64,000 bases of DNA from Shewanella vesiculosa (GCF_021560015.1 NZ_CP073588.1:4582001-4646000), one strand, 5' to 3'. Positions 1 to 9,680 are shown, counted from the first letter of the stretch. Notes: generated by a model from the letters alone, not told the origin. Translations and numbers: made by a program.

Positions 1-195
1 CCCAAAGTGACATTGTAGATGCAACAGGCTTTTATTGTGTACATCGCCGACTTGTTCAAGTTCAATGGGGTTTAATGATGACTTGCCTTGGATAAATGCA
101 TCTAAGGCGTAAAATGTTGAGTCAAGATGGATTTGAGTTCGCTGGTTCCATGCGTGTTTATTGATCGCTAAATAGTCTTTTGCTTGATTGTCCAT
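1..195 (-). CDS. Class I SAM-dependent methyltransferase, N-terminal part (runs off the window)
   Basis: An open frame of 65 codons starts with ATG at 195 and continues past the left edge, so only the N-terminus is visible. The visible protein ends in LLHLQCHFG, which matches the start of the glycine-rich SAM-binding motif I of a common family of small bacterial methyltransferases (usually continuing GQD-LS-ARxGA). The stretch before it (YLAINKHAWNQRT) is also typical of these proteins, which begin with a short helix ahead of the Rossmann fold. The substrate cannot be inferred. It lies on the same strand as and just downstream of rlmG, with a gap of about 56 bases. Confidence 0.7.
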   Translation of the reverse strand, partial: MDNQAKDYLAINKHAWNQRTQIHLDSTFYALDAFIQGKSSLNPIELEQVGDVHNKSLLHLQCHFG

Positions 196-251
196 TAAAT
201 AAAGTCGTCCATTATGATTATTGTCAAATTTTTATATAGCGGCCAATCAAT

Positions 252-1415
252 TTATTTTATCGCTTGTAAAATGACAAATTTACCATTGGATGCCACAGTA
301 GTGCAGTTTTTAAAAATGCGCTTTATTTTAACGTGGTAGGCTAAATGTCGATTACCGACAATATGTAATAAACCGCCTTTCTTTAAGCGTTTATGTGCGT
401 CGACAAACATTTGCCAAGCGATGTGGTCGGTAATAGCTTCCCCTTGATGAAACGGAGGGTTACATAGCACTAAGTCTGGTTCAACATCTGCGGGCAAGTT
501 ACTCAGGCAATCGTCCCAATGGAAAAAAGCTTGTGGCGTTTGTTCTGTTTGTGGTTCTTGGGACTGAGCGTCTAGGGCGTTAGCATGCCAATTATGCTTT
601 GCCGAGGCGATAGCCATATCAGAATCATCGACAAAGTGGATCTGCGCATGTGGATAACATTGCTTTGCATGTAAGCCTAAAATACCGTTACCACAGCCTA
701 AGTCTATGATGTGGTTGAATTCACCTTTGGGCATGTTATCGAGCATAATCCTTGCGCCAATATCGAGCTTATTGGCAGCAAATACATTGGCAAGATTGCT
801 CATCGTCAGTTTCAGTTCATCGACGTTCCAACTCACCGCTTGCGCTAATGAGCGTGGTTTACCATCGCTAATACAGCTGATTACCCGTGTTTTTTTCCAC
901 GCTAAACTGGCTGATGCAGGACCTAGATTCTTTTCAATACTGGCGAGCAATGCGGGGTTGATTGACTTGGCTTTAGCACCGATCAGTATTTGGGTTCCCG
1001 CTGGAAGCACAGTTGATAAACGCGCCAGTTGCTGGCCAAAGTAATGAAGATTCTTCGGTAATTTCATCAACACTAATTGAATATTGTCTGGCAGAGTATC
1101 GCGACTGTTAAACCATTGAATATTAGTCGGCGCCAGTTTGTTGCCTAATAAATTTTGCTGACATCCTAGTAAACTGGTTTTTGCGTCGGTTTCAACTATT
1201 AACTCACTGTTTGGAGCTTGTGCTGCTAATGCACATGTCAGCGCACCAAAATTATCATTAAGAATCGCGGTTGTGCTTGGGGTTATTTCTGCATCAATGA
1301 GGTATTTGATTAGGTATTCATCAGCCGCGTCCCATGCTTGTAAGTTGGATGCTTGTTGGCTTGGATAACGAAAAAGCTCAAGCTCTATACCTGAACAAGC
1401 AAATTGGGTTGTCAT
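252..1415 (-). CDS. rlmG: 23S rRNA (guanine-N2)-methyltransferase RlmG
   Basis: A 387-residue protein with the two-domain layout of the RlmG/RsmC family: a degenerate N-terminal methyltransferase-like half and an active C-terminal half. The C-terminal half has the SAM motif [10 protein letters not shown] near residue 239 and the catalytic NPPF motif at residues 319-322, characteristic of N2-guanine methyltransferases. In E. coli the enzyme (YgjO) methylates G1835 of 23S rRNA. The length is close to the family norm (about 380). The ATG start is followed by MTTQF, and no better start is seen. RsmC is the nearest alternative, but the overall sequence reads as RlmG. Confidence 0.88.
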   Translation of the reverse strand: MTTQFACSGIELELFRYPSQQASNLQAWDAADEYLIKYLIDAEITPSTTAILNDNFGALTCALAAQAPNSELIVETDAKTSLLGCQQNLLGNKLAPTNIQWFNSRDTLPDNIQLVLMKLPKNLHYFGQQLARLSTVLPAGTQILIGAKAKSINPALLASIEKNLGPASASLAWKKTRVISCISDGKPRSLAQAVSWNVDELKLTMSNLANVFAANKLDIGARIMLDNMPKGEFNHIIDLGCGNGILGLHAKQCYPHAQIHFVDDSDMAIASAKHNWHANALDAQSQEPQTEQTPQAFFHWDDCLSNLPADVEPDLVLCNPPFHQGEAITDHIAWQMFVDAHKRLKKGGLLHIVGNRHLAYHVKIKRIFKNCTTVASNGKFVILQAIK

Positions 1416-1745
1416 GACTGTGTTACCTAATAAAAAAGAATATCAATAAAATAGCCTAATATTATCTCAGATAACACCTAGTAGCGCGAGGCTTAGGCCT
1501 AAACAAGTTGATAAGAAAAATATGAGTTCAGTTTTACTATTTTATCCGTCAGCTATTTTCGCTAAGGCGATATTGATATTTAAATGCCAAGGGAGATTTT
1601 TTATAAAACAAGATGCTAAGAGTACCTCGCTAGGGCAATCAAGCATTATTGGGTAACAATGTTCATGTTATACCGATGATTGCTATTAATTGTACTGTTA
1701 AGTAACATCAATCTATTGACTTAAAATAATGGTTTTCAAGGGATA
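1416..1745. other. Divergent intergenic region, rlmG / small membrane protein
   Basis: About 330 bases between two divergently read genes. It is AT-rich and must carry both promoters, but no strong operator, RNA gene or repeat stands out by eye. No ORF with a credible start is present. Confidence 0.4.
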
Positions 1746-2159
1746 ATGATGAAAGGTGCTGGTGGAACGTCTGGCGGAATAGGTCAGTTCTTTATTGGAT
1801 TAGTGATGATGTGTGGTGGCTTTTATATGTTATTAAATGCCATTAAAGTGACCAGTTCATTTGGCTTTAGTAGCCATTTATATCAGTTGGGTGGTTTTGG
1901 GCTTACCAGTGGTATGGTGATGATCCCGTTTATGTTTGGCGTGGGTATTATGTTTTATAATGGCAGAAACATACTTGGCTGGTTACTGACATTTGGCTCA
2001 TTAGTGGCATTAATTTTTGGCGTAATAAGCTCGATTAATTTTCGATTCTCTTACATGAGTGCATTTGATTTAATTGTTATTTTGGTACTTAGTGTGGGTG
2101 GTTTAGGCTTATTTTTACGCTCTTTGAAAGCGATTGAAAAACGCTATCCTGAGTCTTAA
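1746..2159 (+). CDS. Small integral membrane protein, unknown function
   Basis: A 137-residue, strongly hydrophobic protein with a Gly-rich N-terminus and four likely membrane segments at about residues 13-32, 50-72, 77-97 and 107-125. It ends in a short charged tail (LKAIEKRYPES). No catalytic motif is visible and I do not recognise the family, although it resembles short conserved membrane proteins found in Shewanella. The start codon is in a GATAATG context with only a weak ribosome site (AAGGGA about 6 bases upstream). It sits alone between rlmG and a pilin-like gene read the other way. Confidence 0.6.
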   Translation: MMKGAGGTSGGIGQFFIGLVMMCGGFYMLLNAIKVTSSFGFSSHLYQLGGFGLTSGMVMIPFMFGVGIMFYNGRNILGWLLTFGSLVALIFGVISSINFRFSYMSAFDLIVILVLSVGGLGLFLRSLKAIEKRYPES

Positions 2160-2208
2160 TCATGTTTGTGGATTGCAATAAATGCGTGTGTTAAATGATA
2201 TTTGACGA

Positions 2209-2688
2209 TTAACAGCCGCTAGTTTGAACATTTATAATGGGACGAACACCGGTTGAAGTTGCCTGACGGTAACGTAAATAACATGCTGCGGTGCCAGCAT
2301 CTTCAACAATAACACCATGCCAATATATCCAGGCTCCAGCAAACACGCTGGGGCGTTTGTTCCAATCACCTTGTGGTAGGTTTATTAATAGATCAATCCC
2401 CTCAGCACTTCCATCTGGGTAACCATACGCCAGCTTAATATCAACACCATCAACATTAAGTGTCGTTGACGCAAGTCTTTCTACGCCGGCAATAGCGGCT
2501 TTGGAATAGGTTAACGTTGCCGCCGACTGCATTGCTGTTTCCATGCCATCCATAGTCGACACGATTGCATCAGTACGTAAATCAATAAATTTACTTGTAG
2601 CCACAACAGCTAATATGGCCAAAATTATGATCACGACAACCAATTCTATTAATGTAAAACCGCTTGACGCGCTTAAGCTATTCTTCAT
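2209..2688 (-). CDS. Type IV pilin-like protein (prepilin, MSHA-like)
   Basis: The protein has a class III prepilin signal: a short basic leader, then the GFTLIELVVVIIILAIL cleavage/methylation motif. The G|F junction is the site cut by the PilD/MshO-type prepilin peptidase, and E5 of the mature protein is present. A C-terminal Cys pair (AACYLRY and TSGC) fits the pilin disulfide loop. I place the start at 2688 (MKNSLSASSG) because a GAGGAAA ribosome site lies just upstream; a longer frame up to 2811 lacks one. It is an orphan pilin, not in an msh or pil operon, so it may be a minor pilin or pseudopilin. The nearest alternative is MshA-like major pilin. Confidence 0.8.
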   Translation of the reverse strand: MKNSLSASSGFTLIELVVVIIILAILAVVATSKFIDLRTDAIVSTMDGMETAMQSAATLTYSKAAIAGVERLASTTLNVDGVDIKLAYGYPDGSAEGIDLLINLPQGDWNKRPSVFAGAWIYWHGVIVEDAGTAACYLRYRQATSTGVRPIINVQTSGC

Positions 2689-2815
2689 TATATTTTTCCT
2701 CATATTATTGTTAGTCAAAAGCAGGGCGGGGAGCTTGCAATAACAATATTGGCGCAGTATGTGGCAATATTTTATATGCATAAGGCTTTTAATACTGCAG
2801 CAAGAAGCCACAAAC

Positions 2816-2833
2816 GCAGCCCAAGTGGGCTGC
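2816..2833. repeat. GC-rich hairpin upstream of the pilin-like gene
   Basis: A perfect 7-bp stem (GCAGCCC / GGGCTGC) closes a 4-base loop. No T-run follows on either strand, so it is not a classical intrinsic terminator. It lies about 130 bases upstream of the pilin start, in the 381-base gap before the ABC transporter. Confidence 0.4.
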
Positions 2834-3069
2834 TACACGGCTTGCATTTTCATCAAATTAGTTTGTTTTAGGGTAATGGCTTATGTCGTATCCCTAAATA
2901 AACCATTAAGTTGTTCGTGCCGAACGAATGTTAACTAACAAATTTTAACCAACAAGGTTCAGTACCCGCTTAGCATTATTTTTGCTGAACAATAATCAGG
3001 TGTTTTGGGTGCTTGTAGTTAAAGCATCTACAATGTTTTGTTGGTACTATCAGAATATCTTAGTTATTT

Positions 3070-4896
3070 ATGCTGGTTAATACTGTGACGAATTCAACGA
3101 CTACTGCAACCGCGGCAATTTCTCCTACTAAATCTTCTCCACCGCATCCTGTTCTGCCTTGGATTTTACAGTTTCTATCGCCTTATCGTTTGAAGGTAGT
3201 GGCAGCAATAATCTTTTTGTTTATTGGATCGCTAGCATGGCTATCGCTTGGGCAAGGTGTGCGACTGATGGTGGATGAGGGCTTTGTTGCCGATAACGCA
3301 GGGCGTCTAAATGAGATTATGTTGTTTATTATTGCGATAACTGCGGTCAGCGGCACAGCGGTTTTTTGCCGATTCTATCTTATGACATGGCTCGGCGAGC
3401 GGGTTAGTGCTGATATTCGATTACAGGTTTACAGTCATTTAATCGCGTTATCGCCAGCTTTTTTTGCCACCCAGCGAACTGGTGAGGTGATTTCACGATT
3501 TACCGCAGACAGTACTTTATTACAAAGCGTTGTTGGGTCGAGTTTATCAATGGCATTACGTTCAAGTGTCACTGTGATTGGTGGCATTGTTATGATGGCG
3601 TTTACCAGTGTTAAATTGACTGCATTAGTCTTATTAGCGGTTCCCTTGGTACTAGGTCCTGTGAGCTTTTTTGGACGAAAAGTAAGGGCTTTGTCGCGTA
3701 AAAGCCAAGATAGAGTAGGCGATCTAGGTGCTTATATCGATGAAACGTTACATGAGATTCATACCGTTCAAGCGTATACCCATGAAGCTAAAGACCGTCA
3801 ACTTTTTTCCGACCGTGTTGAGGCGGTAATGGATGTGGCGAAAGGCCGTATCAAGTATCGTGCACTACTTATATCAACCGTGATGTTCTTAAGTATTGCC
3901 GCCATTGCCTTTGTGACTTGGATTGGCGCCAAAGACGTTATGTCTGGCAGCATCACTGGCGGGGAGTTGTCTGCGTTTATGTTTTACGCTGTGATGGTCG
4001 CAGGTGCTGTAGCGACTATTAGCGAAGTCTTCAGTGAAATTCAGCGGGCTTCTGGGGCGGCTGAACGGTTAGTGGAATTAGTTAACACCCCAATAGACAT
4101 ACCTCAGCAAGCTGTACCAGCGCAATTGGTGCTGCCTGTTAATGGTTTACTCAGTTTTGATAATGTGAGCTTTGCTTATCCATCGGATCTTGGGCAAGAC
4201 GTGATCCGCCAGCTGTCGTTGACGATTGCTCCTGGTGAGCGGGTGGCATTAGTGGGTCCAAGTGGTGCAGGGAAAAGTACCTTATTCGAATTGATGATGC
4301 GCTTTTATCAGCCCAAACAAGGGCGAATTTTATTAGATGGTATTGATATTTCGACGCTATCATTGGCTGATTTACGCCAACAATATGCACTGGTACCGCA
4401 AGAGTCGGTGATTTTTGCTATGAACGTACTCGATAACGTGCGATATGGTCGTTTAGATGCCAGTGATGAAGAAGTTAAGCAGGCTTGTATTGCGGCTAAA
4501 GCCGACGAGTTTATTAGCGAGTTTACCCAAGGCTATGCAACTTATTTAGGTGAACGTGGCGTGCGCTTATCTGGTGGTCAAAAGCAGCGGATAGCGATTG
4601 CTAGAGCGATTTTAGCCGATAGGCCATTACTGTTACTTGATGAGGCCACTAGTGCGTTAGATGCTGTGAGCGAGATAAAAGTTAAGCAGGCGCTTGATTC
4701 TCTAATGGCTCAACGTACCACAGTGATTATTGCCCATCGTTTAGCGACAGTGATTAATGCCGATCGGATTTTTGTCATCGATAAGGGGCAATTAGTTGCC
4801 AGCGGAACCCATAGCGAATTGATGACCAGTAACGAATTATATCGTGAGTTTGCTAGCTTACAGTTATTAATGGATAACGATGAGCCCGCAATTTAA
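3070..4896 (+). CDS. ABC transporter, fused permease and ATP-binding protein (MsbA/LmrA type exporter)
   Basis: A 608-residue half-transporter. The N-terminal ABC_membrane domain (about residues 30-320) has six membrane segments; the nucleotide-binding domain follows. Walker A GPSGAGKS is at residues 396-403, the Q-loop is in LVPQES, the ABC signature LSGGQ is at 500-504 and Walker B ends in D524-E525. Such proteins act as homodimers exporting lipids, peptides or drugs. Several family members begin with a Pro/Ser/Thr-rich tail like the one here. No substrate-specific partner gene is adjacent, so the cargo is unknown. It is monocistronic, followed by a long inverted repeat at 4934-4981. Confidence 0.88.
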   Translation: MLVNTVTNSTTTATAAISPTKSSPPHPVLPWILQFLSPYRLKVVAAIIFLFIGSLAWLSLGQGVRLMVDEGFVADNAGRLNEIMLFIIAITAVSGTAVFCRFYLMTWLGERVSADIRLQVYSHLIALSPAFFATQRTGEVISRFTADSTLLQSVVGSSLSMALRSSVTVIGGIVMMAFTSVKLTALVLLAVPLVLGPVSFFGRKVRALSRKSQDRVGDLGAYIDETLHEIHTVQAYTHEAKDRQLFSDRVEAVMDVAKGRIKYRALLISTVMFLSIAAIAFVTWIGAKDVMSGSITGGELSAFMFYAVMVAGAVATISEVFSEIQRASGAAERLVELVNTPIDIPQQAVPAQLVLPVNGLLSFDNVSFAYPSDLGQDVIRQLSLTIAPGERVALVGPSGAGKSTLFELMMRFYQPKQGRILLDGIDISTLSLADLRQQYALVPQESVIFAMNVLDNVRYGRLDASDEEVKQACIAAKADEFISEFTQGYATYLGERGVRLSGGQKQRIAIARAILADRPLLLLDEATSALDAVSEIKVKQALDSLMAQRTTVIIAHRLATVINADRIFVIDKGQLVASGTHSELMTSNELYREFASLQLLMDNDEPAI

Positions 4897-4933
4897 TCAG
4901 CTCAGAATTGATTGGCTAATTCGGTATGTTAAT

Positions 4934-4981
4934 CGTTCATCAATAAACTATATGCCTTAGCATCTTGTTTATTGATGAACG
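4934..4981. repeat. 15-bp perfect inverted repeat between ABC transporter and acyl-CoA ligase genes
   Basis: CGTTCATCAATAAAC at 4934-4948 is the exact reverse complement of 4967-4981, with an 18-base loop. It sits between two convergent genes (stops at 4896 and 5044). Neither side has a T-run, so it is not a standard intrinsic terminator. It may be a bidirectional transcript end or an mRNA-stabilising stem. Confidence 0.6.
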
Positions 4982-5043
4982 GGACGCGGTATTATCGACA
5001 AGCATTCACCTTAGGGAGAATGTTCCAAACCATCGATTGCTAA

Positions 5044-6648
5044 TCAAGCAGACTTGCGTAATTCACGACGTAAAACTTTACCTACTGTGCTTTTTGGCAG
5101 TTGTTCGGTAAATTCAATAATACGTGGGACTTTATAAGCCGTGAGTTGGCTTCGACAATAATCATTAATTGTCTGTTTTACTGCCTCAATATCCGTTGGC
5201 GGCTGTTTTAATACAATCACTGCTTTTACCGCTTCGCCAGAACGTTCATCTTCCACCCCGACGACCGCACACTCTAGCACTAGCTCATGGCTTGCAAGTA
5301 CGTCTTCAACTTCATTAGGATAGACGTTAAAGCCCGAGACAATAATCATGTCTTTTTTACGATCGACAATGGTGTGATAACCATCAACACTGGCAATACC
5401 AATATCGCCGGTTTTGAAAAAGCCGTCTTTAGTCATGACGTTAGCGGTTTCTTCGGCTTTATGCCAATACCCTTGCATCACCTGAGGTCCGCGAACAGCA
5501 AGTTCTCCTGCTTGACCGATAGCCACTTCATTGTCATCCATATCAAGCACTCGCACTTCAGTGCCCAAAACGGGTTTGCCAATAGTGCCAAGACGCTGAT
5601 GACCAGGTGCATTAAGGCTGACGACAGGTGATGTTTCAGACAAACCATAGCCTTCTGAAATCATACAACCAGTAGTTTGTTGCCACAAATTAGCCGCGGC
5701 GCTGGTTAAGGCGGTACCACCTGAAATGGTTATTTTCATTCTGCTGAAATCTAAGGCTTTAAATTCGGGTTGATGACATAAACCGACAAATAATGTGTTT
5801 AAGCCTGCAAACCCAGTAAAGGGATAAGCTTTCATAGTATTGATCAACCCTGCAATGTCGCGAGGATTAGGGATTAATACTGAGCAACCACCTGATTCAA
5901 AATACAGGACTAAGTTAACCATAAAAGCATAGATATGATAAATCGGTAATGGCGCGACAAATACATCATGCCCTTCGTTCATGGTGCTGGCAATTCGCGA
6001 TTTCACTTGGCCTGAGTTGGCTAAAAGGTTGCCATGATTGAGCATAGCACCTTTGGACAAACCGGTTGTGCCGCCAGTGTATTGCAGTGCAATTAAGTCA
6101 TCATGGTTGGGTTTTATTGGGTTATATGGATGTTTGGCACCTTCAGCAAGCACGGCCATAAATTCTACTTTACTAAATGGTGTTTCTGGCTGGCCTTGTG
6201 GCTGAATAAGGTCCATTGCATGCGTTGAAATAACTAACTCGATAGCGGTGTTATCGATAACCTTAGTTAATGTTGGTAATAGATCAGATAATACAATTAA
6301 GGCTTTAGCCCCTGAGTCATTAAATTGATGAATTAGTTCACGTTCTGTGTACATAGGATTTGTATTCACGAGCACCATCCCCGCGCGAATAACCCCATAA
6401 GCCGCAATGACAAACTGAGTAATATTAGGCAGTTGGATTGCGACTCTGTCACCCGCTTGCAATGAGGTGCAATGCTGTAAGTAGCTGGCAAAATAGCGTG
6501 AATCACGTTCTATTTCACTAAAGGTGGTGCTTTTACCAAGACAAGCATACGCAGTATTGCCAGCGAACTTTTCACACGCTGTTTCGATTAAATCAACAAT
6601 GGATGAGTATTGATCTAGGTCGAGTGTTGAATCAGCATCATAAGGCAT
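5044..6648 (-). CDS. fadD: Long-chain fatty acid-CoA ligase (FadD type)
   Basis: A 534-residue adenylate-forming enzyme that activates fatty acids to acyl-CoA through an acyl-AMP intermediate, the entry step of beta-oxidation. The P-loop-like motif YTGGTTGLSKG lies near residue 190, the A5 region reads EGYGLSETSP, and the C-terminal hinge and catalytic lysine segment reads DRKKDMIIVSGFNVYPNE. The closing sequence PKSTVGKVLRREL carries the adenylation lysine. It reads closely like E. coli FadD but is about 25 residues shorter at the N-terminus. The start is preceded by AAAGGAGAT. A PsrA-like box lies just upstream. Shewanella usually carries more than one FadD, so this may be a paralogue. Confidence 0.85.
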   Translation of the reverse strand: MPYDADSTLDLDQYSSIVDLIETACEKFAGNTAYACLGKSTTFSEIERDSRYFASYLQHCTSLQAGDRVAIQLPNITQFVIAAYGVIRAGMVLVNTNPMYTERELIHQFNDSGAKALIVLSDLLPTLTKVIDNTAIELVISTHAMDLIQPQGQPETPFSKVEFMAVLAEGAKHPYNPIKPNHDDLIALQYTGGTTGLSKGAMLNHGNLLANSGQVKSRIASTMNEGHDVFVAPLPIYHIYAFMVNLVLYFESGGCSVLIPNPRDIAGLINTMKAYPFTGFAGLNTLFVGLCHQPEFKALDFSRMKITISGGTALTSAAANLWQQTTGCMISEGYGLSETSPVVSLNAPGHQRLGTIGKPVLGTEVRVLDMDDNEVAIGQAGELAVRGPQVMQGYWHKAEETANVMTKDGFFKTGDIGIASVDGYHTIVDRKKDMIIVSGFNVYPNEVEDVLASHELVLECAVVGVEDERSGEAVKAVIVLKQPPTDIEAVKQTINDYCRSQLTAYKVPRIIEFTEQLPKSTVGKVLRRELRKSA

Positions 6649-6683
6649 GCTATCTCCTTTTATGTTTGAGTTATTATTATAGA

Positions 6684-6704
6684 AATCAAACGTCCGTTTA
6701 GATT
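6684..6704. promoter_or_regulatory. Candidate PsrA (fatty-acid-responsive TetR regulator) operator
   Basis: The segment contains CAAACGTCCGTTTA, an inverted repeat matching the CAAAC-N4-GTTTG form known for PsrA sites except for the last base. It begins 36 bases upstream of the acyl-CoA ligase start, where a repressor of a fatty acid degradation gene would sit. In Shewanella and pseudomonads PsrA controls fad genes. The match is by eye only. Confidence 0.5.
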
Positions 6705-6819
6705 ATGTTGACTAACCTACACGGGTCAATATCAATTGGCAAAGCCTCACTGATATTGATTTGAAATTAGCTTGTTCATTTCGGGTAATCCTCTAAAAAC
6801 TTCTAGGATAAAAATGCAG

Positions 6820-6851
6820 CTTTAAGTGTAAAATTATAATTACACTTAAAG
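6820..6851. repeat. 12-bp perfect inverted repeat upstream of the TonB receptor
   Basis: CTTTAAGTGTAA at 6820-6831 and its exact reverse complement at 6840-6851 are separated by 8 bases. It lies in the divergent promoter region between the acyl-CoA ligase and TonB receptor genes. Without a following T-run it looks more like an operator for a dimeric regulator than a terminator. I do not recognise the regulator. Confidence 0.6.
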
Positions 6852-6900
6852 TTTGTAGTGATTATGTTTAAAATATTTACTTATTGAAAATAATTCGTTT

Positions 6901-6916
6901 TGTGATGTATGTCACT
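6901..6916. promoter_or_regulatory. CRP-like binding site
   Basis: TGTGATGTATGTCACT matches the CRP consensus TGTGA-N6-TCACA in nine of ten conserved positions. It lies about 205 bases upstream of the TonB receptor start and 250 upstream of the divergent acyl-CoA ligase. Either gene could be cAMP-CRP controlled, the receptor being the likelier target. Confidence 0.55.
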
Positions 6917-7121
6917 AAAAATCAGAAGCTTAGATCATTATTGTGTTGGTTAATCTTTAGCAGGTGCTTATTTATCCCAAAAAGTGTTAGCAATTGTAAT
7001 TCAATTGTTATAGAAATGTAGTCGGGATAGGGATTATTTCGATAGTGTGACGTGTTTTTTAGCAATTTTTGTAAAAGACATAGTCGACAAACAACAATAA
7101 TAAGCAGTTGAGAACATAATA

Positions 7122-9680
7122 ATGATGATGCAATCAAAAAAATCTAAATTTGGTATTAGCTCTTTAAGCTTAGCCATTTCATTTGCACTTGCCGGAACGG
7201 TAATTAGCTCTCAAGCTTTTGCTGAAGATGAAGAAGCTGTAAACAAAGAAAATGTTGAAAAAATCGCAGTAGTCGGTTCGCGTGCTGCACCGCGTTCAAT
7301 TGGTGATTCACCGGTTCCAATTGACATCATCAGCAGTGATGATTTAAAGAAAAATGGTTCAACTGACATGATCGACATGTTAGTGACATCTGTGCCTTCT
7401 TTTAACTCTCGTGCGCAACCTATTAGTGACGCAGCAACGCTAGTTCGTCCGGTTAACTTACGTGGTTTACCGTCTGACAGTACGCTTATTTTGGTTAACG
7501 GCAAACGCCGTCACCGTGCGTCAGTTATTGCTTTCCAAGGTGGTGGCATTAACGATGGTGCTCAAGGTCCAGATATTTCAGTTATTCCAGGTGTAGCATT
7601 AAAGCAAGTTGAAGTATTACGCGATGGTGCTGCAGCTCAGTATGGTTCTGATGCGATTGCGGGCGTTATGAACTTTGTATTAAAAGACGCCTCTGAAGGT
7701 GGCTCTATCACCGTCAGTCAAGGTGAATACTACGAAGGTGACGGCGCAGCAACTACTATTGATGGTAACATCGGTTTACCGTTAACTGATGATGGCTTTG
7801 TTAACATCAGTGCGCAATATAAAACCGCTGATGCGACTAGTCGCAGTGTACAGCGTCCAGATGCCGCTGCGATTGCCGCCGCTGGCAACACTTCAATTCA
7901 AGACCCTGCACAAACATGGGGTAATCCAGAGATTAATGATGACTATACTGTTTTCATAAACTCAGGTTTTGATATTAATGATGACACTCATTTATATGCT
8001 TTTGGTAACGTCTCTTCACGTGAAGCAACAGGTGGTTTCTACTATCGTAACCCACATAACCGCGGTAATGTGTATTCCAACGATGGTGGTGAAACATTAC
8101 TCGTAGGTGCTGTTAATGGCGATCAATCAACTTGTGCGGTTGTGCCAGCTAATGTTCCTAACGTGCTTGATACCCCTGAGTATCAAGCTATGGTCGCCGA
8201 TCCAAATTGTTTTGCGATGAACCAAATTCGCCCAGGTGGGTATACACCACAATTTACCGGTAAAATTGAAGACATGTCTTTCTTTGCCGGTGTTAAAGGC
8301 GAGTTAGGTGAATGGATGTACGATGCCAGTGCAGGTACAGGTAGTAACAAAGCCAGCTTTGGTTTAAAAAACTCTCTTAACCCATCGTTGGGCTTAGATA
8401 CGCCAACAGACTTTGACACTGGTTCTTACGAGCAAGTTGAAACAACGGTAAACCTTGATTTCTCGCGTTTTGTGACTTTAGGTGGCATTGAAGACATTAG
8501 CTTTGCTGCGGGGGCTGAATGGCGTAAAGAGTCATTTGAAATTGGTCAAGGTGATGAAGCCTCTTGGATTGCTGGCCCTTACGCAGACCAAGGTTTCAAC
8601 ATCGGCTCACATGGATTTAAAGGTTTTGGTCCAGAATCAGCTGGTAAAAACGACCGTAGCAACATTGGTATTTATACTGACGTTGAAGCGTATTTAACCG
8701 AAGACTTCTTACTAGGTGTCGCACTTCGTTACGAAGATTTCTCTACTTTTGGTGACACATTAAACTACAAGTTAACCGCGCAGTATGTTGCAACGGATGA
8801 ATTATCGTTCCGTGCTTCACACAGCACCGGTTTCCGTGCACCTACAGTCGGTCAAGAAAACGTAGTTAATACGCAAACATCGATTGTTAATGGTGATTTG
8901 ATTCAGACCTTTATTGCGCCACCAACAAATCCATTAGCGGCTTTCTATGGCGGTGAAGTGCTTGAGCCTGAAGAGTCTGTTAGCTATGCAGCTGGTTTGG
9001 TGTATCAATATGAAAACTTGTTCTTAACAGTTGATTACTACAACATTGAAGTCACCGGTCGTATTGCTCAGTCAAGCCAAATTTCGGTTAAAGCAAGTGA
9101 TTATGATGCATTAAGAGCTGCTGGTGTTGAATTCCCTGAACTGATTTCAGCGGTAACCTTCTATACCAATGACTTTGATACCACCACTCAAGGTGTTGAT
9201 ATTGTCGGTTCGTATACTACTGAAATGCTTTCTGGCGATGCCAAGTTTAGCTTAGCCTATGGTTGGACTGATACTAGTGTTGATAAGTATGATCCAGAAA
9301 CAACTGATGCAGGTAAAGTTCGTCGTTTAGAAGATGGTATTCCAGCACATCGTGCCACTCTAACGTGGGGCCAAAGCTGGGATGATTTAAGCATGTCTGT
9401 GCGTGCTAACTATTTTGGTGAATATTACGCAACACATGCTGATGATACTTCTGATTGGGGTTCTGAGGTTGCTGATGCTGCAGTGACTATCGATCTTGAA
9501 GTGAGTTATGCGGTACTTGATAACTTAACGGTATCTGTAGGTGCTAATAACATCTTTGATCAAGAAGCGCAGAAGCTAAAAGATGGCACATTAGGTGAGT
9601 TAGGTGGAGTGTACTACGAAAGTGGTCCATTCGATTACAACGGTGGCTTCTATTACGGCCGTGTTAACTATCGCTTCTAA
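7122..9680 (+). CDS. TonB-dependent outer membrane receptor
   Basis: An 852-residue outer membrane receptor. A signal peptide ends at about residue 34 (SSQAFA|EDEE). A TonB-box-like stretch (EKIAVVGSR) is followed by a plug domain (about 60-190) and a 22-strand beta barrel, and the protein ends in an aromatic residue (VNYRF), as outer membrane barrels do. It belongs to the large class with a long N-terminal GSR/SIGDSPVPIDII motif seen in marine gammaproteobacteria, often for carbohydrate, peptide or siderophore uptake. The ligand is not evident: there is no adjacent hydrolase or siderophore gene. ATG at 7122, 7125 or 7128 are all possible starts. A CRP-like site and a 12-bp inverted repeat precede it. 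Confidence 0.9.
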   Translation: MMMQSKKSKFGISSLSLAISFALAGTVISSQAFAEDEEAVNKENVEKIAVVGSRAAPRSIGDSPVPIDIISSDDLKKNGSTDMIDMLVTSVPSFNSRAQPISDAATLVRPVNLRGLPSDSTLILVNGKRRHRASVIAFQGGGINDGAQGPDISVIPGVALKQVEVLRDGAAAQYGSDAIAGVMNFVLKDASEGGSITVSQGEYYEGDGAATTIDGNIGLPLTDDGFVNISAQYKTADATSRSVQRPDAAAIAAAGNTSIQDPAQTWGNPEINDDYTVFINSGFDINDDTHLYAFGNVSSREATGGFYYRNPHNRGNVYSNDGGETLLVGAVNGDQSTCAVVPANVPNVLDTPEYQAMVADPNCFAMNQIRPGGYTPQFTGKIEDMSFFAGVKGELGEWMYDASAGTGSNKASFGLKNSLNPSLGLDTPTDFDTGSYEQVETTVNLDFSRFVTLGGIEDISFAAGAEWRKESFEIGQGDEASWIAGPYADQGFNIGSHGFKGFGPESAGKNDRSNIGIYTDVEAYLTEDFLLGVALRYEDFSTFGDTLNYKLTAQYVATDELSFRASHSTGFRAPTVGQENVVNTQTSIVNGDLIQTFIAPPTNPLAAFYGGEVLEPEESVSYAAGLVYQYENLFLTVDYYNIEVTGRIAQSSQISVKASDYDALRAAGVEFPELISAVTFYTNDFDTTTQGVDIVGSYTTEMLSGDAKFSLAYGWTDTSVDKYDPETTDAGKVRRLEDGIPAHRATLTWGQSWDDLSMSVRANYFGEYYATHADDTSDWGSEVADAAVTIDLEVSYAVLDNLTVSVGANNIFDQEAQKLKDGTLGELGGVYYESGPFDYNGGFYYGRVNYRF

